A DNA stretch of 46,517 bases from Spirochaetes bacterium GWF1_51_8 (GTDB lineage: Bacteria; Spirochaetota; Brevinematia; Brevinematales; GWF1-51-8). The position numbers and the translations under genes were made by a program. The stretch lies in assembly GCA_001829415.1 (NCBI GenBank), contig MIBE01000061.1, positions 1 to 46,517 of the forward strand, read 5' to 3'. This document shows, one piece after another, positions 26,003-36,100 of this stretch. Every line of letters starts with the position of its first letter. Position 1 is the first letter of the stretch. The notes beneath the pieces are model-generated. The model was given only the letters and a program-made list of their open reading frames with translations, was not told the DNA's origin and did no database searches.

Positions 26003-26031
26003 TTGATTTAGAATAAAATTTATGTTAAAAT
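26003..26031 (+). promoter_or_regulatory. Sigma-70 promoter of gmd
   Basis: TTGATT (26003-26008), 17 bases, TAAAAT (26026-26031) with TGT before the -10 box, 53 bases before the GTG start. Confidence 0.65.
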
Positions 26032-26083
26032 ATCTTTCTATTATTTATAGTGTAACAAAGATATAGAAAAGATAGAGGTAATT

Positions 26084-27058
26084 GTGAAAACAGCATTAGT
26101 AACCGGAATAATCGGACAGGACGGCAGTTATTTAGCCGAACATCTTCTCTCAAAGGGTTATCAGGTAGTAGGTTTGATTAGGAGAAGTTCTTCGCCGAAT
26201 CTTGAGAGGATTTCAGATTTCAAGGATAAAATTTCCCTTGAACATGGTGATATCCTCGATCAACCCTCTCTACAGAGAGTTTTTGAAAAATATGAGTTTA
26301 ATGAAGTATATAACCTAGCAGCACAAAGTTTTGTGGGTTTATCTTGGGAACAACCTATTTATACCACAGAGGTAAACGCGGTTGGAACATTGAAATTGTT
26401 GGAAGTAATCCGTACGGTTTCACCAAAATCGAAGTTTTACCAAGCCTCAACTTCCGAGATGTTTGGTCTCGCGCAGGAAGTTCCGCAGACTGAAAAGACT
26501 CCTTTTTATCCCAGATCACCCTACGGTGTATCCAAGCTTTATGCACATTGGATGACCGTGAATTACCGTGAAAGCTATAATCTCTTTACCTGCTCGGGTA
26601 TTCTTTTCAATCATGAAAGCCCGCGGCGCGGAAACGAATTTGTGACAAAAAAAATAGTGAATTCGATAAAAAGAAATGAACTCTTACGACTAGGAAACCT
26701 TTATTCAAAACGAGACTGGGGTTATGCGCTTGAATATGTGGAAGTCATGTATAAAATGCTTCAGCTTTCTTCCCCTGAGGATTTCGTAATCGCTACCGGG
26801 GAAACCCACACTATTAAAGAATTTGTCGCCGAGGCGTTCTCGTACCTCAATGAGGAAATCCATTTCGAGGGAAGCGGTCTTGACGAGAAAGGTTATACAA
26901 AATCGGGTAAGCTGATTCTAGAAATCGATCCGAAAATGTATCGACCCGCCGAGGTCAATTTACTTGTGGGGGATGCTTCCAAGGCGAAGAAGATACTCGG
27001 ATGGGAACCTAAGGTCAAATTTACTCAATTAGTCGAACTCATGATGAAAGATAAATAA
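26084..27058 (+). CDS. gmd: GDP-mannose 4,6-dehydratase
   Basis: 324 residues, a short-chain dehydrogenase of the GMD type that makes GDP-4-keto-6-deoxymannose, precursor of GDP-rhamnose, GDP-fucose or GDP-perosamine. The NADP motif is TGIIGQDGSYLAE; catalytic residues are T123, E125 (ASTSEMFG), Y147 and K151 (YPRSPYGVSK); NHESPRRGNEFVT is diagnostic of the family. The start is GTG at 26084 with AGAGG at 26074-26078. The gene is lower in GC than its neighbours and has its own promoter, so it may have been acquired separately. No reductase or aminotransferase for the next step is in the window. Confidence 0.92.
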   Translation: MKTALVTGIIGQDGSYLAEHLLSKGYQVVGLIRRSSSPNLERISDFKDKISLEHGDILDQPSLQRVFEKYEFNEVYNLAAQSFVGLSWEQPIYTTEVNAVGTLKLLEVIRTVSPKSKFYQASTSEMFGLAQEVPQTEKTPFYPRSPYGVSKLYAHWMTVNYRESYNLFTCSGILFNHESPRRGNEFVTKKIVNSIKRNELLRLGNLYSKRDWGYALEYVEVMYKMLQLSSPEDFVIATGETHTIKEFVAEAFSYLNEEIHFEGSGLDEKGYTKSGKLILEIDPKMYRPAEVNLLVGDASKAKKILGWEPKVKFTQLVELMMKDK

Positions 27059-27112
27059 TATCACCCCTTAAATAGATTCTTGTATTAAGTTTCCAGAAGT
27101 TGGGGAGAAATT

Positions 27113-28330
27113 ATGAAAAGTGAGACACGTAGGATAAAAGTATTCGTTCCCAGTGTGGGAACCGGCCTGAAAGCCGGGATTTGCGGCGGCGGCACCCGTT
27201 TCTACGAACTGGTCCGCGCGATGGTGCGCGACGGCGGATTCGAAGTGACGATTGCGTTCACTTCCGGCGGCCTCCAGTCGTTCAAAAACTACTTCGCGGG
27301 CAACCCTGAAATAGTCGACGCGATCAAGGTGATTCCGGTCAAGGCCTCGCTCTTCCTCAAGAAGGAGCCGTTCCGCCTTTTCCGCGCATGGTCCTATCTC
27401 GTCTCGACCTTGCACCTCCGGGCGCTTACACGCCGGAAGGATTTCGGGCCGTTCGATATCGGACTATCGACCAGCGACTTCTTCTACCATATCAGCCCTC
27501 TAGTTAAAATGAAAAAACGGGGCAGGATTACCCGGATTTTTTCATACAGCTATCACCGTTACCCGAAACCCGGCGACCGCAAGGGAATATGGCTCGTGAA
27601 CTGGGTCATGTACCGCCAGCAGAGATGGGTATATAAGCAGATCGCGCGTTACGCCGACGAGGCATTTATCAACGGGAGCGACGAAGGGCGCGAGATAGCC
27701 GCCGACCTGAAGAACTACGGCTATACCCCTGAATGCCGGCTCGTCGACCTCGGTGTCGACCGGGACATGATCGACGCCATCCCCGCAGGGAAGGATAAAA
27801 AGTTCACCCTGATCCATATCGGGATGCGGACAAATAAAGGTATCTACGACCTGCCGGATATCTGGGAAGCCGTGCTCGCGAAGTTTCCGGACGCGACCCT
27901 CGGAATGATCGGCGGGATTTCCAACGAGGATAAAAGCAGACTGACCGCCGAGTTCGAGAAGCGCGGGATCGCGCGGGGGCTGGATTTCCTCGGCTATATC
28001 GACGACAACCGGAAGTTCGCGCTCCTGAAATCCGCGCGTGTCTTCATAGCCCCGTCGCACGAAGAGGGATGGGGAATCGCGGTCGGCGAAGCGATGGCAT
28101 GCGGCCTGCCCGTCGTGGGGTACGACCTGATCGCTTACAAAAGCGTGTACGGCGATTCCGTCGATTACGTGAAGAGTTTCGACACGAAAGATTTCGGTAA
28201 AAAAACTGCCGAGATTCTCTCCGACAAGAAGATGTACGAGTCTTATCGCGCGAAGGGCGGAAAAACAATCGCGAAGTACGACTGGAAAGATATATTCTCA
28301 AGAGAGCTGAAATTCTACAAGAAAGGGTGA
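27113..28330 (+). CDS. Glycosyltransferase family 4
   Basis: 405 residues with the two-Rossmann GT-B layout. The N-terminal domain has a glycine-rich loop (GICGGGTRFYELVRAM) and the C-terminal domain carries FTLIHIGMRTNKGIYDLPDI and the donor-binding E-x7-E block HEEGWGIAVGEAMACGLPVV. It transfers a sugar from a nucleotide donor onto the growing glycan at the inner face of the membrane. GGGGAG at 27102-27107 sets the ATG. The flippase gene follows after 9 bases. Confidence 0.9.
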   Translation: MKSETRRIKVFVPSVGTGLKAGICGGGTRFYELVRAMVRDGGFEVTIAFTSGGLQSFKNYFAGNPEIVDAIKVIPVKASLFLKKEPFRLFRAWSYLVSTLHLRALTRRKDFGPFDIGLSTSDFFYHISPLVKMKKRGRITRIFSYSYHRYPKPGDRKGIWLVNWVMYRQQRWVYKQIARYADEAFINGSDEGREIAADLKNYGYTPECRLVDLGVDRDMIDAIPAGKDKKFTLIHIGMRTNKGIYDLPDIWEAVLAKFPDATLGMIGGISNEDKSRLTAEFEKRGIARGLDFLGYIDDNRKFALLKSARVFIAPSHEEGWGIAVGEAMACGLPVVGYDLIAYKSVYGDSVDYVKSFDTKDFGKKTAEILSDKKMYESYRAKGGKTIAKYDWKDIFSRELKFYKKG

Positions 28331-28339
28331 GTCATCCGG

Positions 28340-29674
28340 ATGCCGAATATCAAAGAGCTGATCAAGAAATTCGTTAAAGACGACTATTTCAGGAACACAG
28401 TGATCCTCTTCGTTTTTACGATGGCGACCAACGTGCTCCAGTATGTCTACAAGATTTTCGCGAACCGCAACCTCTCGAAGGACGAATACGGCCTTCTGGG
28501 CGCGCTTCTTTCGCTTATTCAGCTTATCGCAATCGGGAGCAGCGTGCTGAAAATGTGGAGCACGAAGGTCTTTTCGCAGATCCATTCCTACAGCAACCAC
28601 AGGGAGATCGGCGGCACATTCCGTTTCTTCTTCCTGATCATCGGCGGGTTTTCCGCGATACTGATATTGCTCTTTTTTATCTTCCTCGACCCGTTGATGA
28701 AATACTATAAAGCCGTCAACATCGTCCCGTTCATCTTCGCGCTGGGCATCCTGATGCTGGAATACATAAAAATCCCGTTCAACTCGTTCCTCGAAAGTTT
28801 CAATATTTTCATGACTCGCTCTATCGCCCTGTTCAGCCTCGTCGCCATCAAGGTGGTGTTTCTCGCGGTCTTCCTCTTCATCGGGTTCGACCTCACAGCC
28901 GCGATGATTACCGTGCTGACCGGTTATATCGGCGCGTTTCTTCTTTTCGCGGTCTTCTCTCTGCCGAAGGTGACAAAGATCGATATGACACGCGAGGATT
29001 CTCCCGGTAAGAAGATCACCCAGAGAAGTTTCACGTTTCTCTATAAAATCGGGATCGCGATCTTTTTCGGCACGCTTCTCCAGGCGTTCGATATGCAGAT
29101 CGCGCGCGGGAAGTTCGAGGAAGCCCTTTCCGGCGACTTCGCCACCGCGAGAGACCTCGGGAGCATTATTTATTGGATCGGAACGATCACCTTACCTCTC
29201 TTCTTCGTGTCGATCAACAATGTCATGAACAAGAAGCAGAACTTCCTGCCGGTGTTCCTCAAGGGAATGGGCATCGTGATCGTCGTCACGGGCGCGGGGC
29301 TCGCGACGTTCCTGATCGGCATCAAACCGTTCGTGAACCTCTACAACCCGATCTACCTTTCGGCCGTCGACACGATCCGTTACTACGCCATTTCGACCGT
29401 GCCGTATATCCTCATCACCTTCATGACGAACTTCTTCATCTCGCTCGACCGGTATAAAGTGTTTATCCCGTTGACCGCGATGGTCGCCGGGCAGATCGCG
29501 CTGTTCTACTTCTTCGGGACGAACGCGACCGACCTGATCACGATCCGCTTCCTGAGCGGGCTTGCGATCCTGCTCTTTATCGTGATCTACTTCCTCGTCA
29601 TGCGGAAAAAGTTCGTCAAAACCGGGCCCGTAGAACTCAGCCCGGTGCCGCCGATAGAAGAGGAGACCATTTAA
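28340..29674 (+). CDS. Wzx-like polysaccharide flippase (MOP/PST superfamily)
   Basis: 444 residues with about 12-14 predicted membrane helices. The first part, FVFTMATNVLQYVYKIFANR...LSKDEYGLLGALLSLIQL, has the usual Wzx/MurJ pattern of a first helix followed by L-x-x-x-E/D-YG. Such proteins flip lipid-linked oligosaccharide repeat units across the inner membrane. It sits between glycosyltransferase genes, which supports the role. No wzy polymerase is recognisable in the window; YfhO is the only other large polytopic protein. Confidence 0.88.
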   Translation: MPNIKELIKKFVKDDYFRNTVILFVFTMATNVLQYVYKIFANRNLSKDEYGLLGALLSLIQLIAIGSSVLKMWSTKVFSQIHSYSNHREIGGTFRFFFLIIGGFSAILILLFFIFLDPLMKYYKAVNIVPFIFALGILMLEYIKIPFNSFLESFNIFMTRSIALFSLVAIKVVFLAVFLFIGFDLTAAMITVLTGYIGAFLLFAVFSLPKVTKIDMTREDSPGKKITQRSFTFLYKIGIAIFFGTLLQAFDMQIARGKFEEALSGDFATARDLGSIIYWIGTITLPLFFVSINNVMNKKQNFLPVFLKGMGIVIVVTGAGLATFLIGIKPFVNLYNPIYLSAVDTIRYYAISTVPYILITFMTNFFISLDRYKVFIPLTAMVAGQIALFYFFGTNATDLITIRFLSGLAILLFIVIYFLVMRKKFVKTGPVELSPVPPIEEETI

Positions 29675-29680
29675 TGAAGA

Positions 29681-29709
29681 TTGACAATAAAACCGGAAGC
29701 CGGTATAAT
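29681..29709 (+). promoter_or_regulatory. Perfect-consensus sigma-70 promoter before the acetyltransferase
   Basis: TTGACA (29681-29686), 17 bases, TATAAT (29704-29709). Near the predicted start lies a hairpin CCCGCC (29719-29724) and GGCGGG (29735-29740) without a T-run, which would sit at the 5' end of the leader. Confidence 0.85.
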
Positions 29710-29762
29710 AGTCCGATACCCGCCCTTTTATCGAGGCGGGAATTTCCGAAGCAGGTAAGTCC

Positions 29763-30356
29763 ATGTCAGAAGTAAAAAAAATCAAAACCCATAACGGCGA
29801 GTACCAGGTGCACGAGTCGGCTTATGTCGACGAAGGCGCGGCGGTCGGTAACGGCACCCGTGTGTGGCATTTCTCCCACATCATGCCCGGAGCGAAGATC
29901 GGCGACATGTGCTCTATCGGGCAAAATGTCAATATCGGGAGCCGCGCGGTAGTGGGCGATAATGTCAAAATCCAAAATAACATCTCGATCTACGACGACG
30001 TCATCCTCGAGGACGACGTGTTCTGCGGACCGTCGTGCGTGTTCACGAACGTCATCAACCCGAGGGCGTTTATCGAACGTAAGAACGAGTATAGGACGAC
30101 GCTTGTCAAGAAGGGCGCGACTATCGGCGCCAACGCCACAGTCGTGTGCGGAGTGACCCTCGGCAAATACTCCCTGATCGGTGCCGGTTCGGTCGTCACC
30201 CGTGACGTCCCAGACTACGCTCTCTTCTACGGCAATCCCGGCCGTGTCCATGGCTATATCTGCTCCTGCGGCGTCAAGCTGAACGACAACTACGCCTGCC
30301 CGTCGTGCGGGAAAAAGTACCGCCTCGATAACGGCGTGCTGACTGAAGAGGCCTAA
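29763..30356 (+). CDS. WbpD/WlbB-like N-acetyltransferase with added zinc ribbon
   Basis: 197 residues. A left-handed beta-helix of hexapeptide repeats (GNGTRVWHFSHIMPGAKIGD, VNIGSRAVVGDNVKIQNNIS, GATIGANATVVCGVTLGKYS) closely follows the UDP-2-acetamido-3-amino-2,3-dideoxyglucuronate N-acetyltransferase group. The C-terminus adds a small zinc ribbon, CSCG (C167, C169) and CPSCGKKY (C179, C182), which is not part of the basic fold. Its likely partner is the dehydrogenase 2 bases downstream (WbpB-like), giving part of the diacetamido-uronic acid pathway; the aminotransferase (WbpE) is not in the window. Confidence 0.88.
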   Translation: MSEVKKIKTHNGEYQVHESAYVDEGAAVGNGTRVWHFSHIMPGAKIGDMCSIGQNVNIGSRAVVGDNVKIQNNISIYDDVILEDDVFCGPSCVFTNVINPRAFIERKNEYRTTLVKKGATIGANATVVCGVTLGKYSLIGAGSVVTRDVPDYALFYGNPGRVHGYICSCGVKLNDNYACPSCGKKYRLDNGVLTEEA

Positions 30357-30358
30357 CC

Positions 30359-31459
30359 ATGCAATACAGAACCGCGCTGATCGGATGCGGACGGATCAGC
30401 GGAAAGCATATCGAAGCGTATATCGGGAACTCCGCCGCCATGGACTTCCGCGCGGCCTGCGATGTCATTCCCGAACGCGCCGGGGAACGGATCGGGCTTT
30501 ACCGTAAGAGCGGGCGCGACACCGAAATCCCATCCTATACCGACTATAAAAAGATGCTCGACGAAGTTTCACCCGAGATAGTGACGATAGCGACCGAGTC
30601 CGGCTACCATTCCGAGATCGCGAAGGAATGCCTCCGTCGCGGGTGTCATGTGATCGTCGAAAAGCCGATGGCGCTATCGACATCCGATGCGAAGGATATG
30701 ATCGCCGCGGCGAAAAAATCCGGAAAAATGCTCGCCGTGTGTTTCCAGAACCGTTTCAACAACACAGTCCGCAGGGTCGCCGAAGCTGTCCGCGGCGGAC
30801 GGCTCGGGAATATCCTCCACGGCTCGGTGCAGGTCAGGTGGAACCGGAATAACGAGTATTACCGTCAGGCCGGATGGCGCGGGACATGGAACCTCGACGG
30901 CGGCGCATTGATGAACCAATGCACTCACGGGATCGATCTCCTGCAATGGCTGATGGGCTCCCCGGTACGGCGCGTGCACGGCGTGATCCGCCGTTTCCAG
31001 CGCCCGATAGAGGCAGAGGACTTCGGCGGGGCTCTCCTCGAGTTCGACAACGGCGCGGTCGGTATGATAGAAGGTACGGTCAATTCCTACCCGAAGAACC
31101 TCTCCGAAAGCCTGAGCCTGTTCGGGGAAAACGGGACTGTCGTGATCGGCGGGCTCGCGGTCAATAAAATAGAAACATGGCGTCTCGCCGATAGCGCGAA
31201 TGTCGGCGATACCGAAGATAAAGTCCTGCTCGATAACGAAGCCGATCCGCCCACGGTCTATGGGTTCGGCCACACGCCCCTTTTCCGCGACTTCACCGAC
31301 TCGCTCGATAACGGCGCGGAGCCGTTAGTCACCGGCGAAGGCGGCTACCCGGCGCTCGAGATCATCCTCGCGATCTACCGTTCGATGAAAGAAGGACGCC
31401 CGGTCGACCTCCCCTCGGATTTCGACACACTCTCCATGAAAGGTATTTTCAACGGCTAA
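30359..31459 (+). CDS. Gfo/Idh/MocA-family sugar dehydrogenase (WbpB/WlbA-like)
   Basis: 366 residues. N-terminal Rossmann domain with IGCGRISGKHIEA, the family marker VIVEKPMALS, and the C-terminal domain with GGALMNQCTHGIDLLQWLMG holding the catalytic histidine. GRISGKHIEA and the neighbouring acetyltransferase suggest the UDP-N-acetylglucosaminuronate 3-dehydrogenase group that oxidises C3 with NAD. The gene starts 2 bases after the acetyltransferase stop, so they are one unit under the promoter at 29681. Substrate assignment is inference from pairing. Confidence 0.87.
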   Translation: MQYRTALIGCGRISGKHIEAYIGNSAAMDFRAACDVIPERAGERIGLYRKSGRDTEIPSYTDYKKMLDEVSPEIVTIATESGYHSEIAKECLRRGCHVIVEKPMALSTSDAKDMIAAAKKSGKMLAVCFQNRFNNTVRRVAEAVRGGRLGNILHGSVQVRWNRNNEYYRQAGWRGTWNLDGGALMNQCTHGIDLLQWLMGSPVRRVHGVIRRFQRPIEAEDFGGALLEFDNGAVGMIEGTVNSYPKNLSESLSLFGENGTVVIGGLAVNKIETWRLADSANVGDTEDKVLLDNEADPPTVYGFGHTPLFRDFTDSLDNGAEPLVTGEGGYPALEIILAIYRSMKEGRPVDLPSDFDTLSMKGIFNG

Positions 31460-31474
31460 AACGGAGCGCTATTC

Positions 31475-32431
31475 ATGAAAAAAGTCACCATCATCTCGCC
31501 CTGCCTGAACGAGGAAAAGAACATCGTCCGTTTCCTCGACGCTATCGGCATGCAGGACTACCCGCACGCTTCGATCGAGGTGCTGGTCGCGGACGGGATG
31601 TCGACCGACACGACCCGCGAACTCATCGCCGAATGGGATAAATCGCACGATATAGACGTCAGGATAGTCGACAACCCGCGCGTGATCGCGGAGTTCGGAA
31701 ACTCCGAGGCTCTCAAGGCCGCGTCCGGCGACTTCGTCTACCTGATGGGCGCGGACGAGGTCATCGCGCAGAGCGATATGATCTCCCGTTTCGTCCAGGC
31801 GTTCGATGTCTTCCCGGACATTGTCGGGGTCGAACAGTACTTCCTCTACATCCCGGGCGGCACGTTAGTCAACAACTTCCTTTCGATCATCCAGATCGGC
31901 GATGTGATGGCGCGCGATATCGCGATCAAGCCCCGCCAGATCGCGAAGGAGACTGTCGGCGGCGCTGTGTTCCGCAAGTACGAGTTCTACCCGGGGTATC
32001 CGTCGACTATGTTCCTCAAGCGCGAGGCGATAAAAGAGTTTATCGGCGGCGGCACTTACGAGGAAGGTCAGGTCACGTTAAAACTGGCGCTCGATAAGAA
32101 TAACAAGATGGTGATGATCGACGGTTACGGCGTCTACCATTACAGCGTGAAGTCGTTGGGCCAGTATCTCCGTAAACGGAGCCGGATCGCGCTCAAGCAC
32201 ACGACACGGGTACAGGAAAGGAAGACGTGGGTCAGCTACACCGGCAAACGGGTTTACCTTTTCGCCATGCTTCATATGACACTCGTTTTCCCGATCATAT
32301 ACTCTATCGCGAAGGCAATACAAAAACGGCAGGTTTTATGGCTATTATACGCGCCGATGGCGGTAATTACGACGATAGTGTACGCATGGAACTGGCTCAA
32401 GCTCAAGATCACGAAGAAGAAGGCGTGGTAG
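31475..32431 (+). CDS. Membrane-associated glycosyltransferase family 2
   Basis: 318 residues. N-terminal GT-A domain with SPCLNEEKNIVRFLDAI, EVLVADGMSTDTT and GADE in the place of the metal-binding D-x-D, then two hydrophobic segments near the C-terminus (about 258-280 and 285-305). It probably transfers a sugar to a lipid carrier or initiates a side chain on the cytoplasmic face. It is the last gene of the glycan region and follows the dehydrogenase by 15 bases. Confidence 0.88.
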   Translation: MKKVTIISPCLNEEKNIVRFLDAIGMQDYPHASIEVLVADGMSTDTTRELIAEWDKSHDIDVRIVDNPRVIAEFGNSEALKAASGDFVYLMGADEVIAQSDMISRFVQAFDVFPDIVGVEQYFLYIPGGTLVNNFLSIIQIGDVMARDIAIKPRQIAKETVGGAVFRKYEFYPGYPSTMFLKREAIKEFIGGGTYEEGQVTLKLALDKNNKMVMIDGYGVYHYSVKSLGQYLRKRSRIALKHTTRVQERKTWVSYTGKRVYLFAMLHMTLVFPIIYSIAKAIQKRQVLWLLYAPMAVITTIVYAWNWLKLKITKKKAW

Positions 32432-32439
32432 ACCGGGGA

Positions 32440-32468
32440 TTGACATATTCCGGTTATAATGGTATATT
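32440..32468 (+). promoter_or_regulatory. Sigma-70 promoter of the mazEF pair
   Basis: TTGACA (32440-32445), 17 bases, TATATT (32463-32468). A TATAAT at 32455-32460 is only 9 bases from the -35 box and is not the right partner. Confidence 0.65.
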
Positions 32469-32491
32469 CAATCAGCCGAAAGGAGGTGAAG

Positions 32492-32725
32492 ATGGTCGCG
32501 GTTAAAAAAACTGTGAGAATTCCTGAAAATCATAAAATCTCAATTGAAGTTCCTGAGTATGTTCGTACCGATCAAATGGGTGAAGTAATCCTTATAATCA
32601 ATGATGCGAAATCGGCCGAAGATAAATCTACCGAACTGAAACAAGCTATGAACGATCCTCTATTCTTGGACGATTTGAACGAGCTCAGGAAAGATTTTGA
32701 AGACCTTGATTCTAACGGGTGGTAA
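32492..32725 (+). CDS. MazE-like antitoxin
   Basis: 77 residues from the ATG at 32492, which follows a near-perfect Shine-Dalgarno, AAAGGAGGTGA (32479-32489). The N-terminal half (KKTVRIPENHKISIEVPEYV) has the strand pattern of a small DNA-binding antitoxin, and the C-terminal half is acidic and helical (ELKQAMNDPLFLDDLNELRK), as expected for the toxin-covering tail. The identity rests mainly on its place one base before a MazF gene. It probably represses its own promoter. Confidence 0.75.
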   Translation: MVAVKKTVRIPENHKISIEVPEYVRTDQMGEVILIINDAKSAEDKSTELKQAMNDPLFLDDLNELRKDFEDLDSNGW

Positions 32726-32726
32726 G

Positions 32727-33071
32727 ATGATGTACAGGTGGAATATATATCTTGTCAATCTTGATCCTGTTGTCGGTTCCGAACAAGGAAAGACCCGCCC
32801 CGCTCTGGTGATAAGTGAAGAAGAAATCAATAAAATCCTGCCGGTGGTAAATATACTTCCCCTTACTTCTTTAAAAGAAGACCGTAGGGTATATTCGAAT
32901 GAAGTGAAGATAAATTCCGCCGATTCAAGTCTTGATAAAGATTCTTTGATCCTTTGCTATCAAATAAGAACCATTGATAAATCCCGCCTGATAAAAAAAA
33001 TCGGCGAGATTACCTCTGATAGGTTGAAACAGGAAATCATGGATTCACTCTCTTATCAATTAGGTCTCTGA
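32727..33071 (+). CDS. mazF: MazF/PemK-family endoribonuclease toxin
   Basis: 114 residues. The family core is evident: IYLVNLDPVVGSEQGKTRPA (7-26), with the catalytic arginine R24, and ILPLTS (43-48), with the catalytic T47, matching the R25/T48 pair of Bacillus MazF. It cleaves mRNA at short motifs when the antitoxin is lost. A second ATG follows the first directly, so the start may be 32730. The pair is AT-rich against its neighbours and lies between the glycan genes and a convergent minus-strand gene. Confidence 0.92.
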   Translation: MMYRWNIYLVNLDPVVGSEQGKTRPALVISEEEINKILPVVNILPLTSLKEDRRVYSNEVKINSADSSLDKDSLILCYQIRTIDKSRLIKKIGEITSDRLKQEIMDSLSYQLGL

Positions 33072-33115
33072 AATCATTTTTTTGCCTGCATGAAAGATAT
33101 TTCTCCTATTTCCCT

Positions 33116-36100
33116 CTATTCCTTCCCGGACATATATTTCTTGATGATCTGCTTGTAGTACTCGCCGAGCGCGTTCTTCGGGATGCTCGAAAGGTCGATC
33201 TTCTCGATATAAAACTTCTCGTTTTCCTTGGGCGGCGATATCTCGTAGACCTTCGCCTCCTCCGACTTCCGTTCTTCGCTCACACCCTTCGACTGCAGCG
33301 CCTTCTGGGAGTCGAGGAGCTTCTCTTCGATCTGCTTGCTCTTCTCGGCCAATTCGCCATTGATCTGGTAGCTCTCGAGACCTTTGATCAGTTCGTCCAT
33401 CATTTTCCCGGCTTCCTGCCCGCCGGAAATAGCGCCCTGCCCTGTCTGCGACATCATATTCTGAAGGTTCTTCTGGATTTCCTTCTGGAGCGCCGAAAGC
33501 TCGTCCATCATCTTCTGCATCTCGGGGGTAATCTGGCCGTCCTTCTGCATCTGCTGGAGAAGCGATTGAAGCGACTGGCTCATCATCCCCTGCATCTTCA
33601 CGAGGTCTTCCATCTTCATGCTCATCATCTGCGGCTGTCCCTGTCCCTGCTGTTGGTTCTGCTGCATCTGCTTCTCGAGCGCGGAATTGACCTTCATTAG
33701 ATATAACGAGACCACGCCGAGATAGTTGCCGTTGATACCGAGGGTCATCTTGAGGATACCGAAGTTCTTGTCGCGGATATTCGCGAGGATCACGTCCATC
33801 ACCTTTCGGTGGTTGTCGATCTGGAGCATGATCTGCTCGTGCACATCCCCGGCGAATATGAGGCCTTCGAGGGCTTCCTCTATCCTCGCGCCGAGGTCGC
33901 GGGTCGAGACGTCGAGCGCGTTAATCTTTTCGACAATTTCGTCCTGGCTCTCCCAGTCCGCCTGCGTTTTCGGCACCGCCGCCGCGAGATCGGCTTCACG
34001 GATCAGAATCTCGTCGATAAACAGTTCCTCGATAATGGCCTGTATCTTGTCGATCTTCTCCTCGAGGCGCTGTTGTCCGGCCTGCTGTACAGCGTCCTGT
34101 ACTGCGTTCTTCATCTGCGACATCAGACTGTCGGACTTCTCGAAACTTTGCATATCGCCCATCTGGAGTTTTTTCGACTCGATCTCAAGCTGTTCGGACA
34201 GTTCGGCGACCTTGTCGAACTCGGATTTTTTCATATCGCCGAGCTGATCATCGAACGACCCTTTCGTCTGGTCGAACTTACCCTGCTCCTTCTCGATATC
34301 CTTCATAAGGTCGTAGGTGCTCTCGAGGATTTTATAACGGTTGACGAGCTCGGAAAACTTCTGGTAGTACTCCATATTTTTCAGCATCGCCTTGAGTTCC
34401 TTCAGGAGCTGGGGGATTTTCGCGGGGTCGAGCTCCATCGGCTTTTCCTGCATCTGCGCCTGATTGAATTCCATCATCTGCTTGAGGGATTCGCTCTGTT
34501 TCTGGAGCTTCTGCGTGATCTCTTTCAACTGTTCGAGGCTTTCTTTTATTTCCTTGATCGTGTTCTCGTCGTTCTTGTAGTTTTCGGAAATCGCCGCCTG
34601 CGACGCCTCGATCTTGGATATCTGTTCTTCCATCTCTTTCATCTTCTGATCAGCGCCAGCGAGGTTTTTATTCGCGATATCCTTCTGGAACTCTGCGTGC
34701 GTGTTCGATAACGCCTTGATCGTGTCCTCGAGCGTCTGCGCGATATCCTTCCGTTCTTCCATCAGGGTTTCGAAATCGGGCGAGACGATTTTGAAGACCG
34801 CTTCCTTCGAGTGCGCACCGAAAGGATCGACTGCGGCGATCTTCACCACCGCGACGTCGCCCGGCAGGAGCTCGATAGTGTCCGAGCCGAATTTCAGCGC
34901 TTTCTTGATATAACGCGGGAGATCGGAAACCGGCGCGCTCCCCTTCGACATACCGGAATACTCCGCGCTCAGGTACGGGTCCTTGTTCGTCACCTTGACA
35001 CTATATTCGAAACGGACGATTCCCTGGTCGTCTTCGGATTCCACGAGCGAATTGACTGTCCACACCGTATTGCCGAGGACGATATCCTGCGGGGGATAAA
35101 GGAGCTTGATCGACGGCGGGGTGTTCGGGACGGCCTTGATCGTGAATTCCGGCGCATGGAAGACATCACCGTCGGACGACATGAGTGTCAGCAAGTAGGT
35201 TTTCATCCCGGACGGGTAAAACGAGGCATGAAAGTTCCCGCCGGTGAAGCCCGTTTCAGCCTTGGGCGCGGAGACGGCGATATTCGTGAGGTCCTTCGTC
35301 ATACTCCCGTTCAGCACAACCTTCCCGCCCGCCCAGACCTCGATATCCTGGAGCTCGGCGTATTCCTCGGTCTTGAACGGGTATACTACCGACATCGTGA
35401 TCTTGTTCGGCAGGAGCCGTGTGGTGCCGTCGATCTTCCCGGTAAACACCTCACGGGCCAACCCGAACTTGGACGCTATCACAGTGATGACGAGGCTATC
35501 CGCCGAGGCGGTATCCGCGCCGATAGTGAAGACGCCGTTCGGGGACTCGAAAATCCGCCCGCCGGCCTTGAGATAATACGAGTCGTATCTGCCGTCGAGC
35601 GCGGAAAGATCGAGGGTGAACGGTTTATCGATAATATAGTAAGCCGGGATTTCCGGCATGGGGTTGTCGCCGAGAAACTCGCCGACCGAACGGAAGACGT
35701 TTATCGCCTGCGGCAGAGCGAGGATCGCCCCGGCAAGCGCGAGCAGAAGAACCGCCGCCGAGGCTGCGATGGCGCGTTTCGCCTTCCGGCTGTCCGCCTC
35801 GTAGTTCTTCGCGAAGCCGTGTATCCAGATATCGCCCTCGTCGGGGACGCTCACACCCTTATAGTGAAACTCGACAATCGAGTCGAGGACAAGCAGGCGT
35901 CTTCCGAATATTCGCGTTTCGTAATCGCGGAGCAGGGTTTTCCGCGCGGCGATACTCCTCGCTCCCGTGAGCGCAACCGCTATCGCGAGCACGGCAAGCG
36001 ATACGCACACCACCGCGATCCAGAGCGGTACCCCGGGGATTACTAGAATCCCGCAGAGCGCGATCAGGAAAAGCATCACGAGCGCGTTCAGTGTCAGTCC

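Noticed and set aside
32455-32460. TATAAT as -10 box for the mazEF pair
   Set aside because: It is only 9 bases from TTGACA; the TATATT at 32463 has the right 17-base spacing.
34811-36046. 411-codon open frame opposite the large coiled-coil gene
   Set aside because: Arg/Asp/Glu-rich shadow with no motif; the minus-strand frame shows signal, membrane and coiled-coil structure and the better start context.
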